The translations under genes and the position numbers were made by a program. From Xanthostigma xanthostigma (lineage: Eukaryota; Arthropoda; Insecta; Raphidioptera; Raphidiidae): a DNA stretch of 64,000 nucleotides. A model generated the notes under the pieces. That model did not search any database. It was not told the DNA's origin and worked only from the letters and a program-made list of their open reading frames with translations. The DNA lies in assembly GCA_963575645.1 (NCBI GenBank), contig OY754469.1, forward strand, positions 10,124,001 to 10,188,000. The letters are read 5' to 3'. Shown here piece after piece: positions 22,001 to 32,118 of this stretch. Within the stretch, counting starts at the first letter, position 1; each line of letters begins with the position of its first letter.

Positions 22001-22676
22001 CAGATTTGAGAATACTACGAATAGTCAGTAATATTATTCGTGGATAGCATCGAAAGATAATAATAATAACAGGACATTCATGTTTTAGCTTTTTTCTTTG
22101 TAATGTAAGATTACCTTCTAAGCCCCATAAGTAATATCCTAGGTTTTTGTTCTGCAGAGGACGATATTGTGGCATCATTATCTCCTTCGAAAGGACCAAA
22201 TGTAAATTCTTTAGGGAATGAATTAGCGACACCATCGTATGTGCTCGTTGCTGCTTCATCATCGTCTTGATATGACTGTCAACGAATTTTAATATAAGTT
22301 TCATATCAAAATTACAAGTAAGGGTTTCGACTCGAGAAAAAATGGTTTCATAGTGTGCCAACAAATTTTTGTCACACTTAAATAAAACAATCAATAATAT
22401 TTTGTTATACAAAACTGATAGACATGCCCTGATAAATCCTATCTTTGAAAAAACCAACAATGCTTAATAAAAACTTTCCATAAATACATTTATGTCAACA
22501 TAAAATATTGGTTAGAATTGCATAATTCTAGGTTAGTTTTGCATAAAAGTGTTAATTAAACAAATTAATCGAAAAAAACACGAACATTTCACTAATTCAT
22601 TAATATAATCTACGTTTCCCGCAAAAATTAATAAAAATGTGATCACTGAAGGTCAAAAAACTATTTTACTAACCAT
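19009..22676 (-). CDS. RagC-D: Rag GTPase subunit RagC/D
   Basis: Complete eight-exon gene (complement): 22674-22676, 22115-22275, 21022-21250, 20463-20640, 20253-20389, 19912-20054, 19629-19777, 19009-19190. Phases agree throughout and give 393 residues, close to human RagC (399). The GTPase domain has a P-loop GLRRSGKSS at 52-60, a switch II WDFPGQ at 99-104 and the Rag-type HKVD at 162-165. The C-terminal half, from about 210 on, matches the roadblock-type dimerisation domain ([30 protein letters not shown]). The product pairs with RagA/B on the lysosome and, in its GDP form, helps recruit TORC1 when amino acids are present (known for the family). The first coding exon holds only the ATG, placed by a consensus donor GTTAGT and the phase; other exons are certain. 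The intron 3 donor (GTTGGA) is weak but fixed by homology. Confidence 0.95.
20893..20951. mobile_element. solo hAT-type end in RagC intron
   Basis: The segment 'ggtcaaattttcatccgcaa' to 'gatttgcccacccctg' matches the right end of the element at 63625-63856. The left end is missing. It lies in the intron between the third and fourth RagC exons. Confidence 0.65.
21279..21976. mobile_element. PIF/Harbinger-type MITE carrying satellite units, in RagC intron
   Basis: Ends TTATACACTTTCGCGGTCAC and its near-perfect complement extend about 50 bp (through 'ggctctagaaaatcgaaaaa'). They are flanked by the 3-bp duplication TTA, typical of PIF/Harbinger elements. Between the ends, 21494-21860 holds tandem pieces 'gaacgataaacgggtatgcg' and 'gtgaaacgggaaggggc', the same monomer that forms the large array at 32119-33253. 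It makes up about 700 of the 864 bases of this intron. Confidence 0.8.
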
Positions 22677-22679
22677 TTT

Positions 22680-23320
22680 TGTACACAATTTTCTGTCTCA
22701 CGAGTTACAATATAAAAATACAGACTTCGTATTGTTTAATTAAGATATCACATTATTATTAAGATAAAACACCCATTCTCAATGAACCATTAAAATGACT
22801 CAATATACTAGTATAGTACAATAAACATCATATGACATATCAAAAGTAATGCAATTCTACACTGACTGATATGATTCAATACTAGGTACAAGTGCCCTGA
22901 TATTTTTCATTTTCTACGTCGCAGCATTTCACGCTTTACAGAGCTGTCAAAATCGAACAGTTCGACAAGATCCCGAGAGATGGGAGTACTAAGCAACAAT
23001 GCGCGCAGAACTTGTGTATATATGTTACCGTTAAACCCGAAATCAACAATTAAAACTTTTCGCTAACAAAAAGAGACCGAAACTTTTGTGTACAAACCCG
23101 AAAAGATTTTTCAGCCGTACCTAGTTTTTTATGCGCCCTTTGGTAACTGCGCCCTTGTATGCATGACCCCAAAGTCCTTGTCTGATCATTTCTGCGCCCT
23201 GTGCCTGGGCACCGCCCTAATTACGGCACTGGGTTTTGACATTAGCATCAATTAAATACAGTAACTAGTTTGTAATATAAGAACCTTGAATAATTTAAAT
23301 AGATTAGTTAATAACAAAAA
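22680..23320. other. upstream region of the RagC gene; repeat fragment, no further gene
   Basis: The RagC promoter and 5' UTR should lie here on the - strand, but no TATA box or clear initiator was singled out. Near 23150-23230 a GC-rich piece ('tgggcaccgccctaatta' then 'cggcactgg') resembles one end of a hAT-type element. Confidence 0.4.
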
Positions 23321-23329
23321 AATAATAAA

Positions 23330-23768
23330 TAAATAATAATAATAAATAAATAATAATAATTATTGTTATTTTTGGAGTCGGTGTCACATCGGAATTCGAA
23401 AGTAGCAATTTAAATCTTACATGTCTCTAGTTCTCAGAATAGATTTCATTTTGGCTGACACCGACTCCAAAACATTTCAATACGCAATTATTTTTTTACT
23501 TTTTAGTGCATATTTTGAAGTCGGTTCAATTTTTTTTGTTAAAAATATTTTATTTTTCTCTTTTTAGTGTTAGATAAACTATTGCAATGGGTAGGCTAAG
23601 TATGCGTGCCTTTGAAATTTGAGTTTCCCTCGATTTCCCCGGATTCCAATATCAGATCCTGACTTGGTAATTGGTTCCGATGGGACCACCTCGGAAGTGC
23701 ACTCTTTCGAATAAAAAAAAATTTTTGAAAATCGGTCCATAATTGACGGAGAAATCGGTGAATATATA

Positions 23769-23799
<31 letters not shown>

Positions 23800-23820
23800 G
23801 CATTTAGTACTCATACACCT
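23330..23820. repeat. interspersed repeat, family D copy 1
   Basis: Starts with a hairpin whose arms contain 'ttggagtcggtgtcac' and its complement. It continues with 'gaagtcggttcaat', 'tatgcgtgcctttgaaattt', 'gttccgatgggaccacctc' and ends in a (TA)n run. The stretch from 45335 to 45735 is nearly identical. The class is not clear; the 'aagtcggtt' block is common in lepidopteran repeats. Confidence 0.75.
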
Positions 23821-23829
23821 CCCAATGCT

Positions 23830-24180
23830 ACATGAATATGTCGTCTCCGCCTCCGTTTTTACGAGTTCGCCTCCGATTTCGGAGGCGAAAGCGTTTTGCC
23901 TGTTTTTCATCTCTATTGTCCTTCCTGTGTCTCCCCCTAGCGTTTGCCGATTTTTTTGTCGGAGGTGAAAACGACCTATATATCCATGTAAATATACATT
24001 ATAGTTCCACTACTTACTCACTACGCGGCGCTGCTGTTTTATACTCATAATGTATTTAGTTCAAGACCACCTCCTTACGCTCCTAGTACGTATTTGCCTC
24101 ATCATATTGGCAACACCGCTAGAGGCAAAGACGTTACAATGATTGTCATGACTTACTTTACCAGCATATTCTACGGCTAA
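23830..24180. other. GC-richer repeat-like stretch, no gene
   Basis: Repeats of 'cgcctccg' and its complement around 23850-23890 suggest a small inverted repeat. The 72-codon frame here has no domain. Confidence 0.35.
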
Positions 24181-24465
24181 AAATAAAAGATTTTTTTCAT
24201 ATGTACAAAAGTCCGACAATGTTCGTTTAGGGAGCTTCGAATTTTTTTCTCAAATAGTTTCGAAACTGTTCATAATAAAATTTTGAAATTAGGTATGGTG
24301 TATAAACTTTTGACGCTAAATCAGTTTCGGAATTTCAAAATTTTAATCATACGCATGGCATCACATACCGGTGGGAGGGTGAATGGTTACAATACCTAAT
24401 CCCCCTTTTAACGAGTCGTTTTTTAAAAATCTCACTAAAATTATGAAACATTAAGTTTCTTACGT

Positions 24466-24742
24466 TATAAAGGTACTCTTGGTTCATCTTGCTAGTACTT
24501 ACCGTTTTTCAGTAAAATCATTTTGAAAAAATCAAGTTTTGCATTTGCTTATTTATTGAGTCAAATTTTACAACAACAAATTATCAATTTCCATGCCCTT
24601 CTGTTCACAAATTTTAATTTTAATATTATTATTTTTAATTAACATTTTTGTGGATGTGATTTTTTCAAAATGATTTTACTCAAAAATGGTAAATCCTATC
24701 AATATGAACCAAGGGCACCTTTTTTACATAAAAACTTTTTTT
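24466..24742. repeat. foldback, 277 bp
   Basis: Arm 24466-24540 ('ggtactcttggttcatcttg', 'cagtaaaatcattttgaaaa') is the reverse complement of 24655-24742 ('ttttcaaaatgattttactc', 'aaccaagggcacc'), with mismatches. A weaker outer inverted repeat may extend from about 24190 to 24930. Confidence 0.65.
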
Positions 24743-25114
24743 ATAACTTTAAACAGATTAAAAAACGACTTGTTGAAAAAAGGGATTATTTTAATCTACC
24801 TAATTTGAAAATTTTATTATTAATGGTTTCAAAAATATTTAGGAAAAAATGTCTTCAGGGTGCTCCATTCGAAGGGGCGTAGCTCCGTTAGCAAGCGTTT
24901 TCGGACTTATGTCCACATGTAAAAAACTTTTATTCTTAGTCATACAGTCTGGCACAATATCGCCCCTTAATTTGGGAACACCTTTATATTATTTAAGACT
25001 TTTTTAACAGTGTTAATTATAACATTGTTTGACTCAAAATTCAAAATATTTATTTCTAAGGGTTCTAATTTTCAGTTGTTTAGATTTATTTTATGTCGTG
25101 GGAATGTTTCTATA

Positions 25115-25248
25115 GTAAAAACCTAATCTATCTGCGCACCAGATTTTAGTTACCTAGTAACTATTTTGTTGTAATGAAAGAGTCTGTATTACAACAAAAT
25201 AGTTACTAGGTAACTAAAATCTGGTGCGCAGATAGATTTGGTTTTTAC
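25115..25248. mobile_element. palindromic MITE with TA flanks, 134 bp
   Basis: The arms, about 55 bp each, are near-perfect reverse complements from GTAAAAACC to GGTTTTTAC, sharing 'ctgcgcaccagattttagtt'. TA lies on both sides. A recent Tc1/mariner-type hairpin MITE is the simplest reading. Confidence 0.85.
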
Positions 25249-25290
25249 TATATTTATTATTTAGAGCGGGAGCTAGGCTACATCCCGCTA

Positions 25291-26385
25291 AAAAAAACCG
25301 CTGGATGGATTGTGATTGTTGATTTGAGTTAAGGGAGGTCTAAAGAATGAAATTCCGGAGGTTGCCGGAAGAAATCAGTGGTCAATTTTTTTAAATATTT
25401 TTTATAAGAATTATTGGTTGAATCGCTGTTACTTTTGGTTTTTCCAAAAAAAATTTTTTCCAAACTACCCCTGTGTTGAGGCGAACAAAACAAAAAAAAT
25501 ATTCAAATCGGTCGAGTCGTTTTCGAGTTTTTCGAGACAAACCGATTTCGATTTTTTCGAATTTTCAGCTGTTCCTTTGGGTTTTTCCAATTTTTTCTTA
25601 TTTCTAAACCACCCCTACCTTGAGGCGAACTAAACAAAAAAAAAAATTATTCAAATCGGTCGAGCAGTTTTTGAGTTTTGGAGACTAATTTATTTCGATT
25701 TTTTCGATTTTTCAGCTTTTCCTTTTGGTTTTTCCACAAGTTTTTTTTTAAACCACCCCTGTGTTGAGGTGAACAAAACAAAAAAAAATTATTCAAATTG
25801 GTCGAGCCGTTTTCGAGTTTTTCGAGACTAACCGATTTCGATTTTTTGGCTGTTCCTTTGGGTTTTTCCTATTTTTTTTTCTTGTTTTATTCGCCTCACC
25901 ACAGGAGTGATTAAAAAAAAAAAATCTTGTGGAAAAACCAAAAGAAACAGCTGAAAAATCGAAAAAATCGAAATTGTAAGTCTCGCTTAATCTCAAAAAC
26001 GGCTCAACCGATTTGAATAATTTTTTTTTTGTTTTGTTCGCCTCAAGGCATGGGTGGCTTTGAAATAATAAAAAATTGGAAAAACCTAAAGGAACAGCTG
26101 AAAATTCGAAAAATTCAAAATCGGTTAGTCTCGAAAAACTCGAAAACGGCTCGACCGATTTAAATAATTTTTTTTTAGTTTTGTTCGCTTTAACATAGGG
26201 GTGGTTTGAAAAAGAAAAAAATTTGGAAAAACCAAGAGGAACAGCGATTTAGCCAATAATTCTTATAAAAAATATAAAAAAAATTGACCACTGATTTTTT
26301 CCGGCAACCTCCGGAATTTCATTCTTTAGACCTCCCTTAACTCAAATCATCCATTACAATGCATCCAGCGGTTTATTTTAAGGAA
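25291..26385. mobile_element. long foldback element, about 1.1 kb
   Basis: The outer arms 25291-25460 and 26220-26385 are reverse complements ('gagttaagggaggtctaaag', 'ccggaggttgccgg'). The interior is built of about 150-bp modules ('aaatcggtcgagccgttttc', then 'tgttcctttgggtttttcc') that face one way in the left half and the other way in the right half. No coding frame. It resembles Foldback-type elements. Confidence 0.8.
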
Positions 26386-26771
26386 TGTCGCTCAGCGCCT
26401 GCACTAATTTAATCAAATTATTGAAAACATTTTTTTATTCTGCTCTTTGGGTAATAAATAACGCGCGGTTACAAATTTTAAACAAAGTTTATTAGATAAT
26501 AAAAGTAATAAAATAAAAATAACAACTTGTTACCAACAAAATAAAAATATTGAAAACAGAAATCTTTTTTTTGAATAAATCAATATAAATAACACGCGTT
26601 TACAAAGTTTATTAGATTGTTAAAGTAATCAAACAGAACTAACAATTTCTTTCCAACAAAATAAAAATATTGAGAACAGAAATCTTTTTAAACGCTTTAT
26701 ATTAGTTTGGGTTGTAACTATGTATGTAACTAACTATGTATGTATGTCCGTAACGGAATCTTTGAGCATAA

Positions 26772-27228
26772 TTTTCACCAATTTCCCGAAGTCTGATTAA
26801 TTTGAAACTTTGCATACGTATCAAGGACCGATGACAATGCAATAATTTGATAACAGTTTCCCATTATCCTTATTAGGACCCCCAGGATTAATAAATTCTT
26901 TTATAGATCCTCTGTAGTAAACGCTTTATTTTCACCAATTTCCCGAAGTCTGATTAATTTGAAACTTTGCATACGTATCAAGGACCGATGACAATGCAAT
27001 AATTTGATAACAGTTTCCCATTATCCTTATTAGGACCCCCAGGATTAATAAATTCTTTTATAGATCCTCTGTAGTAAACGCTTTATTTTCACCAATTTCC
27101 CGAAGTCTGATTAATTTGAAACTTTGCATACGTATCAAGGACCGATGACAATGCAATAATTTGATAACAGTTTCCCATTATCCTTATTAGGACCCCCAGG
27201 ATTAATAAATTCTTTTATAGATCCTCAA
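26772..27228. repeat. tandem repeat, 157-bp unit, about 2.9 copies
   Basis: Units start at 26772, 26929 and 27086, each with 'ttttcaccaatttcccgaag' and 'gaccgatgacaatgcaataa'. They are essentially identical, so amplification was recent or the array is kept uniform. Confidence 0.95.
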
Positions 27229-27246
27229 ACTAAAAAGTGAAAAATA

Positions 27247-27465
27247 AAATATAGTTTAAAAAAAACTAAAAAACACGCTTTATATCGGACTAAAAAGTAA
27301 AAAATAATTGTTTTAAAATAAGCTTAAAAAGCGTGGGGCGCTTTGTTCCACATTTTCGTACATCGAGCGCCCAACGCTTTTTAAGCTTATTTTAAAACAA
27401 TTATTTTTTACTTTTTAGTCCGATATAAAGCGTGTTTTTTAGTTTTTTTTAAACTATATTTTATT
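27247..27465. mobile_element. long palindrome, 219 bp
   Basis: Arms of about 100 bp ('cgctttatatcggactaaaa' ... 'aagcttaaaaagcgt') are near-perfect reverse complements around a loop of about 20 bases ('ttccacattttcgtac'). It stands just downstream of the tandem repeat and of the Crypton-like frame. Confidence 0.85.
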
Positions 27466-27518
27466 CTTGAATAAAATAACTCAAAATAATGGCATTAAGT
27501 CAAACTGACTACATATTT

Positions 27519-28156
27519 TTATTTTTTTGGTTTTGTGTATAAATTATAAACAAAAGTTTTCACTTTTACCCAATCCAGGTTCCACAAAATTTCTTTGTTT
27601 TGATTTATAAGTTCTTCACACTCAAGTTTTTTTGGAACTTGCTTCTTTTTAATATGCTGTTTAAAGTGTGAGGAAACCATTTTTTTCTGTTTTTCTGTCC
27701 ATCTAACTCTATTCTGTTTTGTTTTTGTAACATTTTTAGAGCTTGACGAACTGCAGTTTTCTTCACAATTTTTTGATGTCAAAGGTTTGTTTTTTTGTAC
27801 TTGTGTCAGTTGCGAGTTCGATAGAATGCTCTCTTCATCAGAATTATTATCGCCACATGCAACCAATACGCTGTTAGGGTCGATATCAATGTCAGTTAAT
27901 TTTTTGTTTTTATATTCAATTCCATCCCCTTTGTCAAATAACGTCAACAATGTTGCAATCTTAGCAGTTTGGTACGCTTCTTGAGTGATTTCGTAAAATT
28001 CTTGATGAGTTTTTATTGTATGGCCCATGAATTTGGCAAATTGGGCACTTTCATTTTTATTTAAATTTACTAGCTGCATCAGAGTTGCAATTTGTTTTCG
28101 CAAACGATTTGACGTCATTGCCTCAGGATTTTTCAGTTTACAAGATTTTGCGAAAA
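27519..28156 (-). CDS. Crypton-like tyrosine recombinase, C-terminal part
   Basis: Open frame of about 212 codons on the - strand. The first usable Met is at 28118, but the frame and its likeness to the family continue upstream to an acceptor-like CAG at 28157, so an upstream exon may exist. The motif RLRKQIATLMQLVNL, then FAKFMGHTIKTHQEFYEI, matches the end of the tyrosine-recombinase catalytic domain: Arg/Lys box, GHT, second His four residues later and a Tyr three residues on. A later basic part, W-T-E-K-Q with K-x-E-C-E-E-L spacing, is found C-terminal to such domains in eukaryotic Crypton-like proteins. The usual HxxR histidine is Lys/Gln here, and the N-terminal half of the enzyme is not seen. 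A domesticated gene or a degraded transposon are both possible. Next to a palindrome and a tandem repeat. Confidence 0.5.
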
Positions 28157-28395
28157 CTGATTATTAAAAATAAGTCGCAAGTACACGACATGTGATTCTC
28201 CAGCAGTTTCGTATCAATGCGTGGGAAACGTTTTTAAAATTTGGCAGCGCCGCTGGAGGTGAACACAACCGTTGCGTTTTACAATTTTATATACAAGAAG
28301 GCAAAAGCGTTATAATTCTATATGGAGTTAGGGTAGTACTAAATACAGATTTGTATTTTGTATGAAAAAAACATGTGATATCGTTACCCCTTTAC

Positions 28396-28396
<1 letters not shown>

Positions 28397-28451
<55 letters not shown>

Positions 28452-28500
28452 TCGAACATAAAACCTCCTCCTTTTTTTGAAGTCGGTTAAAAAATAAAAC
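28397..28500. repeat. (TA)n microsatellite plus lepidopteran-type repeat 3' end
   Basis: A pure TA run of about 50 bases (28397-28447) is followed by 'cctcctcctttttttgaagt' and 'cggttaaaaaataaaa'. This tail is frequent in moth and butterfly genomes and is one reason for the order assignment. Confidence 0.7.
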
Positions 28501-28504
28501 GCCT

Positions 28505-29285
28505 TGTCGTCATTTGCCTCAGTGTTCTGAAAAGCCATTTGCTTCAAATCACTTAATACTACAAAACGCGTAAAAGTTTACATTGGATTTCTAAATAATT
28601 TCAACAAAACTTGAAAGCGTTATAAAACTGCGCCAAAAAGAGCTATGCATAAAAATAAAGCGCTGCATGATTGCTTGACATCCATATAAACAATTTTACT
28701 TTTTAAATTTGCTATTTTGAAGTAATTTTAATGTACTTACAAAGCACGTTATTTCTAATTTGCAAACTATTCAGAGCATATTTGTATACCTATAGCAGAA
28801 TAGCATAACTTTTCTAATATTCATTTATAGTAAATCTTATAGGTATTAAGTATATAACCCAATTGATGTTTTAAGTCTTAATCATTTTAAAGCGTAAAAA
28901 CAGGTAGCCCATTTGAAGTAAAGTAAATTGCATGCCCGCCTTCAAGTTATTAACGTACACAAAAACAAAAACAACGTATAAGAAACTATTTAAATTTAAT
29001 TGAAAAATGTCGTGTGCTTATCCTCACCTGACTTGATTTACAATAACTCATTTGTCAGAGCGCGAGCGCCTTCAAAAAGTATGAAATAAAAAAGAAATAA
29101 GAGGATAAAAATTAATCTTCTAAAATGTGATAAATGACCGTGACTTCTTAGACTTAAAACGCTTTTCTTTAATCTCTATGTGGACTAATCTCAAATAAAA
29201 CTTTACAAACAAAAATGTTATTTTATTGTTGTTATTGAAATATTGTTACAAGGACTATCTACAATCTGTTTAAAAAATAAGAGCT
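28505..29285. other. no gene recognised
   Basis: AT-rich DNA with several 'aaagcgttata'-like words and no open frame worth reporting. Confidence 0.4.
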
Positions 29286-29288
29286 TTT

Positions 29289-29393
29289 GACGTGATAACG
29301 TCTTATAAATTGATGAATCACGTCAAAATAAAAAGATGAAACACCGGCTGCATGCACGAAAAAGTGTAACGTTCCTAACGTTCCTGACGTTAC
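29289..29393 (-). mobile_element. family P element fragment, copy 2
   Basis: The GACGTGATAACGTCTTATAA end is present, followed by 'accggctgcatgcacg' and 'aacgttcc' words. The other end is missing, and a tandem repeat follows directly. Confidence 0.7.
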
Positions 29394-29412
29394 TAAGTGA
29401 GCGACTAGAATG

Positions 29413-29815
29413 TCTTCGGTAATTTTGAAGCAGATATCATCAACCGATTGAGATGCAAATTTGTATACACGTTTAGTTTGATTGACAATACATGGTTAGC
29501 TGTGTGACGTCACTCTAAATCCAATATGGCGGAATTCTAAAGATGGCGGAAATGCCTTCGGTAATTTTGAAGCAGATATCATCAACCGATTGAGATGAAA
29601 ATTTGTATACACGTTTAGTTTGAATGACAATGCATGGTTAGCTGTGTGACGTCACTCTAAATCCAATATGGCGGACTTCTAAAGATGGCGGACTAATTTT
29701 TATGCTTTCCTACAATATGGGTATCAAATGAAAGGGCTTGCTGAGAATAACTCGAAAAATAAAGTGACGTCACTCTAAATCCAATATGGCGGACTTCTAA
29801 AGATGGCGGACTGAG
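29413..29815. repeat. direct repeat, about 142-bp unit, 2.5 copies
   Basis: Units start near 29413 and 29555 with 'ttcggtaattttgaagcaga', and contain 'atggttagctgtgtgacgtc' and 'aatccaatatggcgga'. A third, partial unit lies near 29762-29815. The repeat is bracketed by two family P copies (29289 and 29821), so P insertions may have taken part in the duplication. Confidence 0.8.
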
Positions 29816-29820
29816 TTTTT

Positions 29821-30000
29821 GACGTGATAACGTCTTATAAATTGATGAAACACCAGCTGCACGCACGAAAAAGTGTAACGTTCCACCTGACCCTGCGCGT
29901 GCAAGCGAGAGCGCAGTAATGTATTATTAAATATGATATTCGAGCGGAATACGTTATCACGTAAAACTATCGTCCGAAAACCGACTTTACAGACAACCAA
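29821..30000 (-). mobile_element. family P element, copy 3
   Basis: Complete in inverse orientation: GACGTGATAACGTCTTATAA at the left, and 'cgactttacagacaaccaa' followed by a T-run at the right. Short interior. Confidence 0.85.
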
Positions 30001-30004
30001 TTTT

Positions 30005-31110
30005 TTTTTTTAAATAAAAATAGGTTATAAAAATGTAAAAATCATTTTTACCTGGAGGCGGGGCCCGTTTGAAAATAGTTATAGTCCAGAGAAATTCGAG
30101 AGCGACAGACATACGAACGGACAGACGTTTGATTTCTTAAGGGTTCTGTTTTTTTTACCTTTGAGGTACGCATCCCTTCTTGCATATTTGCTGATACTTG
30201 ATATTTAAAATAAATAAATATATGAACGTTTTATAATGTACAAATTTCACTGCCACACAGTATTTAAGTGTATTAAATATAAAAAAAAGTTATTTGCCAT
30301 AATCGTTATTCAAGGTTAAAATCTGAACGCGATATTTAATTAATTAATGTTTCTAATTTTATGAAAAAATAATACCTACTATAGTAAACGCCAAACGGAC
30401 GTCCTGTATACAAAATTTTGAATAAATAGTATAGAGTTAAGGTATGAGCGAGTATAATATTAATATTTTTAATGTCTAATATCTTCGGTTCGGTAACAAA
30501 AGGATCTGCATAAATTATAACAAAGAGGTACGAGTATAATATAAATTTATAAAACTATCCACGGTTGTTAGAATTCAAATTGCTGTACCTATATTTTATG
30601 TAGGAGTGAGTGAAGATCATGTCTTCTATGAAGACAGGATGTTATCTTTGCGATAGTGCCGGTGCTGTTACCAAAATTATATAAACAGTGACTATGGTAA
30701 TAGTACCTATCGATATTGACTATTCTTTCAGAAGATGGGTAATTTTTCATTTTGTCAGCTGCAGCGTTTACGGGACTGTTGGGGGAAAAAATGGGGACTT
30801 AACGGGAACAGGCGCTAAGCAGGTGGCGTAACTATACCGTTTGAGGTCCGTGTTCTCCAGTGCTCAAAGTACTGTCCACTGGCACTAACTACCACTGACT
30901 AAGGAGGAGAAAGCTTATATTTTTGATGTTATACTTTTAGCACGTTATGAAAAATAATAATATTCATAGGTTGAAGAAGCTGCTCGCAGAAAGAGGCTAC
31001 CAACAGAATAGAGATAGGGACCACGTTCGCATGCGTGTAGCGTTTCATACACAACACATATTTTATATATTAGAAATAAAAATAATATGTCTCATAAAAT
31101 ACAATAAACA
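30005..31110. other. no gene recognised; old repeat pieces
   Basis: 30056-30170 resembles the repeat at 10560 ('gacagacatacgaacgg', 'aagggttctg'). 30820-30870 ('caggtggcgtaactatacc') looks like a hAT-type end. I see no coding sequence. Confidence 0.4.
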
Positions 31111-31113
31111 AAA

Positions 31114-31314
31114 TAAAGTCGGTTTACGGACGATAGTTTTACGTGATAACGTCATAAAGAAACATTGAAATGCGTACAAGCCGACGCTTGGGCCGATCGT
31201 GCTTCTCTATCGCTTATACCGCGCTCCCGCTTGCACGCTCAGGCTCAGGCGGAACGTGACACTTTTTCGTGCGTGCAGCCGGTGTTTCATCAATTTATAA
31301 GACGTTATCACGTC
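31114..31314 (+). mobile_element. family P element, copy 4 (left end truncated)
   Basis: Starts within the end sequence at TAAAGTCGGTTTACGG, lacking the first dozen bases, and runs to GACGTTATCACGTC. The interior is closest to copy 1 at 9582. Confidence 0.85.
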
Positions 31315-31828
31315 AAAACTCTTCACCGCATTACAAAGAGAAAATTGGATACATTTTTATCGAATTAATAACAGAATGGGGGCTTGTAACGTTTTAAAAA
31401 CAGTATAGAACAGAAAGAGGGAGGATTATTATTAATTATAGACGAGGTTCGAACGTAGTTTGAAGAGGCTGTAACGAGATTTCAGACAGAAAAATAAATA
31501 AAAAAAAAGAATCAAATTCTCATCCTTGTATATGATTGCCAGTACCTTGTTAATATTTATACACATAGCATGAAGTAATGCATATATAATAAAATATACA
31601 TTTTTATGTATATTTATGTACATAAAGTGTGAAATCGTGCACCATATGAGGGAGGAAGGTGATAAATTCCGCGTACTATAGAATTGTAGGTTTTACAATT
31701 ATTATGTTTAGCAGTTGTAGGTACGTAACATTTTTTTGCATCAATAATGTAAGTATTAAAATACCGATTATATTCAAAGAAGCTTCCGAAAACTTATTGT
31801 CGTGTTCTGGTAGGTGACACGACATAAT

Positions 31829-31962
31829 CTCCCCGGAAAAAATCTCCCCGACAAAATCTCCCCTCTAAAATCTCCCCGCGACAAAATCTCCCCACGACAA
31901 AATCCCCCCCCGTCAAAATCTCCCCCCGTCAAAATCTCCCCACGACTTAATCTCCCCACGAT
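31829..31962. repeat. CT-rich tandem array, 'aatctccccgacaa' type
   Basis: About eight repeats of a roughly 16-17 bp word 'aaaatctccccacgac'. The inverse array stands at 33253-33380, so the two bracket the 83-bp satellite in opposite orientation. Confidence 0.85.
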
Positions 31963-32118
31963 AAAATTTTATTGATTATAACATTAATTTTCTATCAAAA
32001 CATGTTGATAGTTGATAATGTAGAAATTTAAACGAAATTGTCATTTGATGCCATCTGTAGTGACATAGATATAGCTGTTGTAAATTATTTTATGTTTATA
32101 TATTTATTTTTAAAAAAC

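Noticed and set aside
21939..22460. 173-codon frame on the - strand
   Set aside because: It overlaps the true RagC exon 22115-22275 in a different frame and continues through the intron; homology supports the other frame.
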